From the NCBI GenBank assembly GCA_016873275.1, contig VGXO01000026.1, positions 1 through 39,208 of the forward strand: a stretch of DNA of 39,208 bases. The letters run 5' to 3'. The notes beneath the pieces are model-generated. The model was not told the origin of the DNA, did no database searches, and worked only from the letters and a program-made list of their open reading frames with translations. Positions 8,601 to 15,971 of this stretch are shown piece after piece. The position numbers were made by a program, and so were the translations under genes. Every line of letters starts with the position of its first letter. Position 1 is the first letter of the stretch. Source of the DNA: Phycisphaerae bacterium (GTDB taxonomy: Bacteria; Planctomycetota; Phycisphaerae; Phycisphaerales; SM1A02).

Positions 8601-9604
8601 ACCCGCACCATCGGGGCGTGGTTGCGGCCGAAGTCGAGCTCGAGCGAGCAGCGCTCGGCGATCCGCGCGGTGTTGCGCACCGCCTCGAGGTCCTCCGGGA
8701 AGAGCGCCGCCATCTCCGCGGGCGTCTTGAGGTGGAGCTCCTCGCTGTACCGCAGGCGGTCGGGGCTCTCCTTGGTCTTCCCGAGCGAGATGCAGCAGAG
8801 GGTGTCGTGGACGTCGTGGTCCTCGCGCCTCAGGAAGTGGACGTCGTTGTCGACGACGAGCGGCAGGTCGAGCTCCTTCGCGAGCCGGCGGAGCAGCGGG
8901 TTGATCCGCTCCTGCTCCGGCACGTGCCGCTGCATCTCGAGGTAGAAGCGGGGTCGCCCCTCGGGATCCGGCGCGAAGGTCGCGGCGTGCCACCGCGCCT
9001 CCTCGACGGCGAGGCGCCAGTGGCGATCCTCGTTCGACTCCGCGAAGTTCCAGAGGTGGTGCGCGATCGAGGAGCCGAGGTGCCCATTGATCGCGATCAA
9101 CCCGTCGCCCCACTGGGCGAGGGTCGACTTGTCCATCCGCGGCTTGTAGTAGAAGCCGTGGAGGAAGGCGTCGGAGCTGAGCTTCAGGAGGTTCGCCCAG
9201 CCGGTGCGGTTCTCCGCGAGGAGCACGAGGTGGAACCCGCCGTCGGCGACGCCGGTGTGGGTGCGGTCGCGGCGGTCGCCCGGACGCCCGTCGCGGTCCG
9301 GCGCGACGTACGCCTCGATCCCGAGGATCGGCTTGATCCCCGCCTCCAGAACCTTCAGATAGAACTCGGCGGCGCCGTAGAGGTTGCCGTGGTCGGTGAT
9401 CGCGACCGCGGTCATCCCGAGCTCCTTCACCCGCTCGACGAGGCGGTCGATGCGGTTGCCGCCGTCGAGCAGCGAGTACTCGGTGTGCAGGTGGAGGTGG
9501 ACGAAGGGCTCGGGCGCCGATGACGCCGTCGGCGCCGTTGACGCCGATGGCGCCGCGGGAGCAGGCCCCGTGCTCCCGGCATTCGTCGACGAGCGGCGGG
9601 CCAT
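5666..9604 (-). CDS. dnaE: DNA polymerase III subunit alpha
   Basis: 1312-residue replicative polymerase, somewhat longer than the usual 1150-1200. Residues 1-33 are an Ala/Ser/Pro-rich leader. The PHP domain begins at 34 with HLHTEYSLLDG and VAITDHGNLYG. The catalytic acids are D488 and D490 in PDIDIDI, with D641 in KMDFLGLRTL. RGSGVGTMVGYVLGL, ALYRPGPMDLIPDYN, the FNKSHSTGYAIVAYQTAFLK fingers/tau region, and an OB fold (VILGGTVVES) follow. The PHP metal ligands look largely retained (HLH, TDH, GIEAYV, DNDVHF), but the usual Cys is His in NGHLGSSI, so a PHP exonuclease may still work. The ATG at 9604 has GGAGG about 14 nt upstream. It is divergent from the small membrane protein gene. Confidence 0.97.
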   Translation of the reverse strand: MARRSSTNAGSTGPAPAAPSASTAPTASSAPEPFVHLHLHTEYSLLDGGNRIDRLVERVKELGMTAVAITDHGNLYGAAEFYLKVLEAGIKPILGIEAYVAPDRDGRPGDRRDRTHTGVADGGFHLVLLAENRTGWANLLKLSSDAFLHGFYYKPRMDKSTLAQWGDGLIAINGHLGSSIAHHLWNFAESNEDRHWRLAVEEARWHAATFAPDPEGRPRFYLEMQRHVPEQERINPLLRRLAKELDLPLVVDNDVHFLRREDHDVHDTLCCISLGKTKESPDRLRYSEELHLKTPAEMAALFPEDLEAVRNTARIAERCSLELDFGRNHAPMVRVLRHGKMPALDPADVEGWFARASATVEVRPYAADEEGPKDAELARLRKECDEALRALCEAGLRWRYGADAGGEAIRARLERELGILSAKLITPYFLIVWDFVNWARQQGIPAVARGSGVGTMVGYVLGLSNACPERYGLLFERFTDPDRTEYPDIDIDICQDGRAAVLEHVRQKYGHVAQIITFGRLKAKAAIKDVARVMGLAPADGQRLANLVPPELHITVEEALEKSPELRDAAQDATVKRVLEVAQALEDHARHAGVHAAGVVIATRPLEEIVPLCRASGGDSEAVVTQWDGPTCERVGLLKMDFLGLRTLSTIELAKRLVRETLSEEEIRRAVGASSSASSSLDPLDLDRLDFADQKVFGLFRRGETAGIFQFESGGMRRLLLEMQPDRIEDLIAANALYRPGPMDLIPDYNARKHGRQAVPSVHPLVDELVAETYGIMVYQEQVMQVLHRLGGIPLRGAYTIIKAISKKKASTIDAARSDFAKGAASRGVDARGADELFELILRFAGYGFNKSHSTGYAIVAYQTAFLKTYFPAQYLAAVLTFESQARKVEEWAEYLEECRRLPWPDHAPGRPHLGVEVRPPDLNASGADFLVGFDEGEPRTASRGHIRFGLKAVKNLPSQAIREAIAEREAHGPYRSLFDFCERIDPTRVTPKTVELLVKAGCLDSLHGLERRPSMLATIPDCMAASRRAAEARRSGQDSLFGGGGEGASGAAAAAPEIPLKSAPAWTRAETLAQEKEALGFHVSGHPLDEWRAWIKEFATHRAAEFAELPDGASVILGGTVVESRALATKRGERMARVKLDDAAGVVEAIAFPETFSTHAELLALDRIILLLGVVDRSRGGATLLIDKAIPITEAPLHLATRLEVLVPTKTDGGPSPEATLQLVHGLLRQAASSVSSLRGRPVEVTVTLELGGESVVIVPRGLRVVPTADLMHRLGELVGAAGVRVRGGHRPPRQRSPRRGPPRVEEPAYG

Positions 9605-9675
9605 GGGGGGTCGATCATCCTCCGTGCCGCACCGCGATCCGCCTCCGCGACGAGTCCCGCGCGACCCTCGCATGC

Positions 9676-9681
9676 TACGCT
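9676..9681 (+). promoter_or_regulatory. Candidate -10 box, TACGCT
   Basis: GCTACGCTCGACC at 9674-9686 lies in the dnaE divergent region, about 69 nt upstream of the ATG at 9750. Nearly the same string, GCTACAATCGACC, precedes tatA (28729-28741). The recurrence supports a promoter -10 element, but no clear -35 is seen. Confidence 0.35.
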
Positions 9682-9749
9682 CGACCCTCGTCGGCGCGCG
9701 GTCGATCCGACCCGCGCGGACCGTGAACTTCCGACGCCCCGAGCCCGCG

Positions 9750-10124
9750 ATGCGCGAGTCCCGCTCCCCGCCCCTCCTCCCCGCTCCCGCCGGCGTCGGT
9801 CGGCGGATCGACGCCTTCTGGCGGCGGGTGGCGGCGTGGTTCGAGGCTCGCCTCCGACCCGGCGCCTCGGGTCGCCTCGACCTCGCCTCGCTCGGATCGC
9901 TCGCGCTCGCGATCCTGCTGCTGCCGGTCGCGATCGCCCTGATCCTGACCGTCCTCGTCGTGTTCGCGGCGCTCGCGGTGGTGCTCCTCGTGCTGGGGCT
10001 CGTCGCCGGCGTCCTGAACCGCGTGGTGCGCGGCGGACGCTCCGGATTCCCAAGCGAGTCGGGCGGCTCGGACGGCGAGGGGCGCGTGAACGTCAGGGTG
10101 ATCCGCCCGGACGCGGGTCGCTGA
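9750..10124 (+). CDS. Small two-helix membrane protein, unknown function
   Basis: 124 residues, not recognised. A short basic, amphipathic N-terminal part (GRRIDAFWRRVAAWFEARL) precedes a long hydrophobic stretch at about 48-92, sufficient for a helical hairpin, then an Arg/Gly-rich, Ser-rich soluble tail. This suggests an inner-membrane protein with both ends in the cytoplasm. The codon third positions are strongly G/C, as in neighbouring genes. The start is uncertain: ATG at 9750, GTG at 9723 and ATG at 9672 are all in frame and none has a clear Shine-Dalgarno. It is divergent from dnaE and convergent with the aminotransferase gene, with only 18 nt between the stops. Confidence 0.6.
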   Translation: MRESRSPPLLPAPAGVGRRIDAFWRRVAAWFEARLRPGASGRLDLASLGSLALAILLLPVAIALILTVLVVFAALAVVLLVLGLVAGVLNRVVRGGRSGFPSESGGSDGEGRVNVRVIRPDAGR

Positions 10125-10142
10125 GAGCGCCTCGCGGCTTCC

Positions 10143-11099
10143 TCACTCGCCGTCGAGGATCTCCGGCACCTCGCCCTCGTCGGACGCCTCGAGCGGCTCG
10201 TCGCCCGCATCCGCGAGCCACGCCTCGCGGAAGCCGCGGACGATCGGCCCCGGTCGCCCCTCGCCGATCGTCGCGCCCTCGAGGGCGACGAGCGGCATGA
10301 CGCCCCAGCTCGAGTTCACCAGGCACGCCTCCTCGGCGCGGAGGAGGTCCTCGATCGAGAGCAGGCGGCGCTCGACCTCGAGCCCCTCGCGCGACGCCTG
10401 CTCGAGGATCGTCGCGCGGATCACCCCCGGCAGCACCGGCGCGCGGAGGGCGCCCGGCGGCTCCTCGCCGCGGGCGAGCGGGGTCAGCACCCGCCCCTCC
10501 CTCACGACGATCAGGTTGCTGACCGATCCGCCCGCGAGGTGGTTGGTGACCGCGCACCAGATCGCCTCGTCGAGCCCGCGCTCGGCGGCGTCGCGGAGCG
10601 CGGCGAGGCGGCTCCAGTAGTCGAGCGTCTTGTGTCCCGCGAAGGGATCGAGCGGGTTGAGCCGCCCGTCGGCGACCACCGCCCGCGCGCCCCGCTCGAA
10701 GAGGACCGCGGGATACGCGGTCGGCGGCTGCACGGCGATCAGGATCGTGGGATCGCCCGGTCGCCCTTGATCGCGGAGGAGGTTGAGCCCGCCGCCCGAG
10801 ATCGTCACGCGGATCCGCGCGTCGCCGATCGAGGCGCGGGCGAGGGTCGCCTCGACCGCCGCCGCGAGGGGCGCGATCCTCAGGCGGTCGCTCAGGCGAA
10901 GCTCCCGCGCCGAGTCGCGGAGTCGACAGAGGTGTCGACCGAGGTGCATCACCCGCCCGCCGCGGGCGAGCATCGTCTCGAAGAGCCCCATGCCATGCTG
11001 GAACCCCGCGTCGAAGGCGGAGATCCGCGCCTCCTCCCGGGAGACGAAGGAGCCATCGAGCCAGATCGCTCCCGCTTCGGCCGCCGCGCCGCCGGTCAT
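10143..11099 (-). CDS. Class IV PLP aminotransferase (PabC/IlvE-like)
   Basis: 318-residue fold-type IV PLP protein of the branched-chain aminotransferase / D-amino acid transaminase / aminodeoxychorismate lyase superfamily. The opening SAFDAGFQHGMGLFETM, HLGRHLCRL and the PLP-lysine motif GHKTLDYWSRL (K157) are clear. The segment LAGGSVSNLIVV (188-199) is the usual LAEGS-xSN motif, but Gly190 replaces the Glu that normally contacts the PLP ring nitrogen. This argues against an ordinary IlvE; substrate is unknown and a 4-amino-4-deoxychorismate lyase role is only a guess. The C-terminal tail is acidic. The ATG at 11099 overlaps the upstream gene's stop by 4 nt (ATGA), so translation is probably coupled. 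Confidence 0.85.
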   Translation of the reverse strand: MTGGAAAEAGAIWLDGSFVSREEARISAFDAGFQHGMGLFETMLARGGRVMHLGRHLCRLRDSARELRLSDRLRIAPLAAAVEATLARASIGDARIRVTISGGGLNLLRDQGRPGDPTILIAVQPPTAYPAVLFERGARAVVADGRLNPLDPFAGHKTLDYWSRLAALRDAAERGLDEAIWCAVTNHLAGGSVSNLIVVREGRVLTPLARGEEPPGALRAPVLPGVIRATILEQASREGLEVERRLLSIEDLLRAEEACLVNSSWGVMPLVALEGATIGEGRPGPIVRGFREAWLADAGDEPLEASDEGEVPEILDGE

Positions 11100-11563
11100 G
11101 AGGTGCCTCCTCCGCCCGGCGCGACCTCCTCGCGCCCGATCGTCTCGAGCTCGAACCCGATCACCTCGAGCGACCCGCCCTCGCAGCGGAGCCGCAGCCG
11201 CCGGAGCCCGCCGTCCGCGGCGAGGAACCGCACCGCGGGGGTCCGCGAGTCGACCTCCGGATCCGCCGGCTCGTAGGTGATGGTCAGGTCGCCGCGGGCC
11301 GCCTCCGCGAGGATCCGGTCGACCTGCTCGGCGACCCAGCCCTCGGGCGCGATCGCCGGCGGCGGCAGCACCGCCCGACCGCCCCGCAGGTCGGACTCGA
11401 GCGTCTTCGCCCAGGTCCTCGCCATCGCGTCGCAGGATCGCCTCGACTGCTCGAACCAGATCCAGATGGCGATCGCCACCAGCACCGCCGGCGCGCCCCG
11501 CCGAAGCGCCGCCCGCAGCCGGCGCGATCCGCCTCCTCGCGAGGAATCCACGGGCTCGAGCAT
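11096..11563 (-). CDS. Single-pass membrane protein, unknown function
   Basis: 155 residues, not recognised. A basic N-terminus (RRLRAALRRG) is followed by one hydrophobic helix (about 24-38, PAVLVAIAIWIWF) and then a soluble domain of about 110 residues presumed to be outside the cytoplasm. That part contains a helical segment and a beta-like end (LRRLRLRCEGGSLEVIGFEL). The ATG at 11563 is preferred because longer in-frame starts would overlap the promoter and start of the divergent ABC-F gene. The stop overlaps the aminotransferase ATG by 4 nt, which implies an operon; what links the two functions is not evident. Confidence 0.65.
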   Translation of the reverse strand: MLEPVDSSRGGGSRRLRAALRRGAPAVLVAIAIWIWFEQSRRSCDAMARTWAKTLESDLRGGRAVLPPPAIAPEGWVAEQVDRILAEAARGDLTITYEPADPEVDSRTPAVRFLAADGGLRRLRLRCEGGSLEVIGFELETIGREEVAPGGGGTS

Positions 11564-11586
11564 CGTCGGAGTGTACCGGTCGCTCG

Positions 11587-11592
11587 TACACT
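11587..11592 (+). promoter_or_regulatory. Candidate -10 box, TACACT
   Basis: TACACT in CGCTCGTACACTCCC lies 23 nt before the ABC-F ATG. If used, the 5' leader would be only about 16 nt, consistent with the lack of a clear Shine-Dalgarno. No strong -35 is visible. Confidence 0.35.
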
Positions 11593-11615
11593 CCCGCCCC
11601 TCCCGAACACCCCCC

Positions 11616-13640
11616 ATGCCACTGCTCTCCGTCAACGCGCTCCGCTTCGGTCACGGCTCCCATCAGGTGCTCGAGGAGGTGACCTTCTCGATCGAGCCCG
11701 GCGAGAAGATCGGTCTCGTCGGCCGCAACGGCTGCGGCAAGAGCACGCTCCTCAAGTGCATCGCGGGCCTCATGAAGCCGGACTCCGGCCTCGCCGCGAC
11801 CTCCCGCAACGCCCGCATCGGCTACCTGAGCCAGGACCCGCGGCTTGATCCCGAGGACACGCTGCGCGGCGCCGCGGAGGCGGCGTTCGACGAGCTGCAC
11901 GCGGCGCACCGCGAGCTCGACGAGGTCTTCGCCCGCATGGCGGGTCCGGAGGGCGCCGACGGCGCCGCACTCGAGCGGCTGCTCGCGCGGCAGGCGTCGG
12001 TCGAGGCGCGGATCGAGACGCTCGGCGGCTACGCGATCGACCACAAGATCGACGCGATCCTCCACGGGCTCGGCTTCACCGACGACCAGTTCGACCAGAA
12101 GGTCCCGACGCTCTCGGGCGGTCAGAAGGCCCGCCTCGGGCTCGCCCGGCTCCTCCTCGAGCAGCCGGACCTCCTCCTCCTCGACGAGCCCACCAACCAC
12201 CTCGACATCGCGGGGCGGCGCTGGCTCGAGGAGTTCCTCGCCGAGGAGTTCCGCGGCGCGGTGATCGTGGTGAGCCACGACCGCTGGCTCCTCGACCGCG
12301 TGGTCTCCCGCATCCTCGAGATCGACCAGGGTCGGCTCCGCGAGTACCCCGGCAACTACCACGACTTCCTCGCCCTGCGGCAGGAGCGGATGCTCACCCA
12401 GTCGCGGAACTACGAGAAGCAGCTCGACCGGATCCGCGCCGAGGAGCAGTTCATCGCCCGCTACAAGGCGGGGCAGCGGGCGAAGCAGGCCCGCGGCCGC
12501 GAGACCCGCCTCGAGCGCTTCAAGCGCGACGAGCTCGGCGAGCGCCCGCTCGAGCAGGAGGTGATGAACCTGCTGCTTCCCAAGGCGCCGCGGGTCGGCG
12601 ACTTCATCCTCGCCGCCGAGCACCTCGCGAAGTCCTACGACGAGCGCCGGCTCTTCGGCGACCTGACCTTCTCGATCAAGCCGGGCGACCGCATCGGGAT
12701 CATCGGGCCCAACGGCGCCGGCAAGACCACGCTCCTCAAGGTGCTGCTCGGCGAGATCGAGCCGGAGGAGGGCGAGCTCAAGCGGAGCCCTCGGCTGAGC
12801 GTCGGCTGGTTCCGCCAGACGCAGGACCATCTCGACCTGAGCCTTCCGGTCTACCGCTACCTTCAGACGGTGATCCTCTCCCTCGACGGCTCCGCGAAGG
12901 CGTCCGAGCAGCAGGCGCGGAACCTCGCGGGCGCGTTCCTCTTCTCGGGCGACGACCAGGAGAAGTGCCTGGTGGACCTCTCGGGCGGCGAGCGGGCGCG
13001 GGCGGTGCTCGCGGGGCTCGTCTCCGCGGCGCACAACCTGATCGTCCTCGACGAGCCGAGCAACCACCTCGACATCCCCTCGGCGGAGCGCCTCGAGCAC
13101 GCGATCACCGAATACGGGAAGCAGGCGTCGGGCGCGATGCTCCTCATCAGCCACGACCGCGCGCTCCTCGAGGCGACCTGCGACCGGCTGATCGTCCTCG
13201 ACGGCGAGGGCGGCGCGACCGAGTTCGCGGGGCGCTACTCCGAGTGGCAGGCGCGGCAGGAGGCGCTCGAGGCGGACGCCGCCCGCGCCGCCTCCAAGGC
13301 GACCGAGCCGCGACCTGCCGCGGCGAAGGGTCCGAGCGTGAGGTCGACCGGGGGCGGGGAGAAGCCGGCGAAGGCGCAGACCGCGAAGCCCGGCGGCGCG
13401 AGGGGCGGGACCGCGACCGCCTCCGGCGGCGACTCGCTCGCGCGGATGACGACCGCGCAGCTCGAGAAGGAGATCGAGTCGCTCGAGCGGACGATCCGCG
13501 AGATCGACACGCAGCTCCTCGATCCCAAGGTCTACGGCGACGCCCGGAAGGCGAAGGACCTCGCGCAGAAGCGCGAGCACGCCGCCGGTCGCCTCGAGCC
13601 GCTCGAGTTCGAGTGGTCCCGCCGCGCCGGCGGCGAGTGA
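11616..13640 (+). CDS. ABC-F family ATPase (Uup-like)
   Basis: 674-residue soluble protein with two ABC ATPase cassettes and no membrane segment. Cassette 1 has Walker A GRNGCGKST (36-44), signature LSGGQKAR (166) and DEPTNHLD (190). Cassette 2 has GPNGAGKT (364), LSGGERAR (455) and DEPSNHLD. A charged linker containing KQARGRETRLERFKR joins them. After a Pro/Ala/Lys-rich segment (about 560-610) comes a C-terminal coiled coil (TTAQLEKEIESLERTIREI) typical of the Uup branch. ABC-F proteins act on ribosomes or, for Uup, on branched DNA and ribosome assembly. The assignment to Uup rather than another ABC-F branch rests on the coiled coil. It is monocistronic by appearance. Confidence 0.92.
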   Translation: MPLLSVNALRFGHGSHQVLEEVTFSIEPGEKIGLVGRNGCGKSTLLKCIAGLMKPDSGLAATSRNARIGYLSQDPRLDPEDTLRGAAEAAFDELHAAHRELDEVFARMAGPEGADGAALERLLARQASVEARIETLGGYAIDHKIDAILHGLGFTDDQFDQKVPTLSGGQKARLGLARLLLEQPDLLLLDEPTNHLDIAGRRWLEEFLAEEFRGAVIVVSHDRWLLDRVVSRILEIDQGRLREYPGNYHDFLALRQERMLTQSRNYEKQLDRIRAEEQFIARYKAGQRAKQARGRETRLERFKRDELGERPLEQEVMNLLLPKAPRVGDFILAAEHLAKSYDERRLFGDLTFSIKPGDRIGIIGPNGAGKTTLLKVLLGEIEPEEGELKRSPRLSVGWFRQTQDHLDLSLPVYRYLQTVILSLDGSAKASEQQARNLAGAFLFSGDDQEKCLVDLSGGERARAVLAGLVSAAHNLIVLDEPSNHLDIPSAERLEHAITEYGKQASGAMLLISHDRALLEATCDRLIVLDGEGGATEFAGRYSEWQARQEALEADAARAASKATEPRPAAAKGPSVRSTGGGEKPAKAQTAKPGGARGGTATASGGDSLARMTTAQLEKEIESLERTIREIDTQLLDPKVYGDARKAKDLAQKREHAAGRLEPLEFEWSRRAGGE

Positions 13641-13821
13641 GACCCGCGGTCGTCCCCCGACCTCGCCTCGTCGAGCGCCGGGGGCAGCGTTCTCGGATCC
13701 GCCGCGCGACGCTTCCTCCTCTTCGGGGTCTCCCGACCTCATGGACCCCGGGGGATCGGTCGATAACCGCCCTGTCCCCGACCGCCCGTCGGTCGCCGTC
13801 CTGAATCCCGAGAGCCGCCCG

Positions 13822-15846
13822 ATGCCCCGCAACATCCCCGTCGGAAACGGAGAGCTCCTCGTCACCTTCGACGACCTCTACCGGATCCGAGACCTCTATT
13901 GGCCGCACGTCGGGATGCCCAACCACACCTGCGGGCACGTGCAGCGCTTCGGCGTGTGGGTCGACGGCGAGTTCGCGTGGGTCGAGAGCGGCGAGTGGAC
14001 GCGGAGCCTCCGCTACAAGCCGGACACCCTCGTCACCGAGGTCAGGCTCCGCAACGACCGCCTCGGGCTCGAGCTCGTCTGCCAGGATGCGGTCGACTAC
14101 TGGAGCCCGGTCTACTTCCGGAAGATCACCGCGACCGACCTGCGGCAGCGACCGCGGGAGATCCGCCTCTTCTTCCACCACGACATCTCGGTCAACGAGA
14201 GTCCGGTCGGCGACACGGTGAACTGGGACCCGACGACCGAGGGGCTCATCCACTACAAGAACGATTGCTACCTGCTGATCAACGGCTTCGACGGCCGCAG
14301 CTACGGCATCGACACCTGGGCGACCGGCGCGAAGCGCATCGGCGATGCCGAGGGCACCTGGCGCGACGCCGAGGACGGCATGCTGAGCCAGAACGCGATC
14401 GCGCAGGGCTCGGTCGACTCGACGATCGGCCTCAAGATCTCGCTGCGCCCGGGCGGCACGACCTCGGCGTTCTACTGGATCGCGGTGGGCCGCACCTACG
14501 CCTCCGTCGTCGAGCTCAACCGCAAGGTCCACGAGAAGAGCCCGCAGCGGATGATGGACCGCACCGAGGCGTACTGGCGCTGGTGGTCGTGCAAGGAGCC
14601 GATCGACTTCACCCCGCTGCCCGAGCCGATCCGCGACCTCTACACGCGGAGCGCCCTGATCGTCCGCACCCAGATCGACAACGCCGGGGCGATCCTCGCC
14701 GCGAACGACTCGGACATCACCCACTTCGCCGGGGACACCTACTCCTACTGCTGGCCTCGCGACGGCGCGCTCGTCGCGCGGGCGCTCGTCCTCGCCGGGC
14801 AGGGCGACCTCAGCCGGCAGTTCTTCGGGTTCTGCGAGCGGGCGCTCGCGAAGACCCCCTACTTCCTGCACAAGTACAACCCAAGCGCCACCCTCGCCTC
14901 GAGCTGGCATCCCTGGGCGATCGACGGTCGGCAGATCCTGCCGATCCAGCAGGACGAGACCTCGCTCGTGATCTGGGCGCTCCGGCGCCACTTCGAGGTC
15001 TTCCGCGACGTCGAGTTCGCCAAGGGCGTCTACAACCGCCTCGTCGTCGAGCCGGCGACGTGGATCCTCGACTACCGCGACCACAACGGCCTGCCGCTCC
15101 CGAGCTGGGACCTGTGGGAGGAGCGGCGCGGCATCCACCTCTTCACCGTCGCGACGACGATCGGCGCGCTGCAGGCGGCGGCGGCGTTCTGCCACGACAT
15201 GGGCGCGTTCGACCGCGCCGCGGAGTTCTCCGAGGGCGCCGAGCGCATGAAGGGCGCGATGCTGCGGCATCTCTGGCAGCCGGAGCTCAAGCGCTTCGCC
15301 CGCATGGCGACGCCGCTCGAGGATGGCTCCTACCGCCTCGACATGACCCTCGACGCCTCGGCGTACGGGCTCTTCGCCTTCGGGGCGCTTCCCGCCGACG
15401 ACCCTCGCGTCGTCTCGCACATGGAGGCGCTGCGGGAGCGGCTCTGGGTCAAGACCTCGATCGGCGGCGTCGCCCGCTACGAGAACGACTACTACCACCA
15501 GGTCGAGCAACAGAACCTCAAGGACGTCCCGGGCAACCCGTGGATCATCTGCACGCTCTGGCTCGCCGAGTGGGAGATCGCGAAGGCGAGCTCCGTCGAG
15601 GAGCTCCAGCAGGCGGTCAAGTACCTCGAGTGGACGCAGGCGCGGGCGCTCCCCTCGGGCGTCCTCGCGGAGCAGGTCAATCCCTTCGATGGTCGCCCGA
15701 TCTCGGTCAGCCCGCTGACCTGGTCGCACGCGACGGTCATGTCGGTGGTGGTCCAGTACCTCCTCAAGCACGCGGAACTGACCGGACGCAGCTCCGGCTG
15801 CCTCGCGGAGCTGGCGATCGCCCGGTCCCGGACGCGACGGAGCTGA
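13822..15846 (+). CDS. Glycoside hydrolase family 15 (glucoamylase-like)
   Basis: 674-residue GH15 enzyme. The bacterial-type N-terminal beta-sandwich opens at MPRNIPVGNGELLVTFD and runs to about residue 275; the (alpha/alpha)6 catalytic barrel follows, with YSYCWPRDGALV (substrate-binding), SWHPWAIDG, QQDETSLVIWAL and the acid motif SWDLWEE (E433/E434). The second catalytic Glu is E617 in GVLAEQVNPFDG. The family hydrolyses alpha-glucosidic bonds: glucoamylase, isomaltase or trehalase activity are all possible. No signal peptide is seen, so it is probably cytoplasmic, as expected for glycogen or trehalose use. The ATG at 13822 is chosen where family similarity begins; an in-frame ATG at 13741 would add 27 residues. 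Confidence 0.92.
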   Translation: MPRNIPVGNGELLVTFDDLYRIRDLYWPHVGMPNHTCGHVQRFGVWVDGEFAWVESGEWTRSLRYKPDTLVTEVRLRNDRLGLELVCQDAVDYWSPVYFRKITATDLRQRPREIRLFFHHDISVNESPVGDTVNWDPTTEGLIHYKNDCYLLINGFDGRSYGIDTWATGAKRIGDAEGTWRDAEDGMLSQNAIAQGSVDSTIGLKISLRPGGTTSAFYWIAVGRTYASVVELNRKVHEKSPQRMMDRTEAYWRWWSCKEPIDFTPLPEPIRDLYTRSALIVRTQIDNAGAILAANDSDITHFAGDTYSYCWPRDGALVARALVLAGQGDLSRQFFGFCERALAKTPYFLHKYNPSATLASSWHPWAIDGRQILPIQQDETSLVIWALRRHFEVFRDVEFAKGVYNRLVVEPATWILDYRDHNGLPLPSWDLWEERRGIHLFTVATTIGALQAAAAFCHDMGAFDRAAEFSEGAERMKGAMLRHLWQPELKRFARMATPLEDGSYRLDMTLDASAYGLFAFGALPADDPRVVSHMEALRERLWVKTSIGGVARYENDYYHQVEQQNLKDVPGNPWIICTLWLAEWEIAKASSVEELQQAVKYLEWTQARALPSGVLAEQVNPFDGRPISVSPLTWSHATVMSVVVQYLLKHAELTGRSSGCLAELAIARSRTRRS

Positions 15847-15885
15847 GGACGCGCCCGGCGTCGGGATTGATCCTCGGTCCATGAC

Positions 15886-15904
15886 GCGGGCGATCAGCGC
15901 CCGC
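15886..15904 (+). terminator. Hairpin after the GH15 gene
   Basis: GCGGGCG and CGCCCGC form a perfect 7-bp stem around a 5-nt loop, 40 nt after the stop, followed by TTCC. There is no long T run, as is usual in such GC-rich DNA. Just downstream (15922-15950) is a degenerate GATCTG-type hexamer repeat of unknown meaning. Confidence 0.45.
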
Positions 15905-15971
15905 TTCCGCGAATGAGTCCGGATCTGGATCTCGATCTGGGTCTGAATCTACGGACCCTCGACTCCGAACT

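Noticed and set aside
5732-9523. A very long open frame antisense to dnaE
   Set aside because: It is a by-product of extreme GC in the third codon positions of dnaE. Its translation is Arg/Glu/Leu-rich with no family features, and dnaE itself is unmistakable.
13640-13700. Terminator after the ABC-F gene
   Set aside because: Only a 6-bp CCCCCG/CGGGGG pair with a long interior was found, too weak to call.
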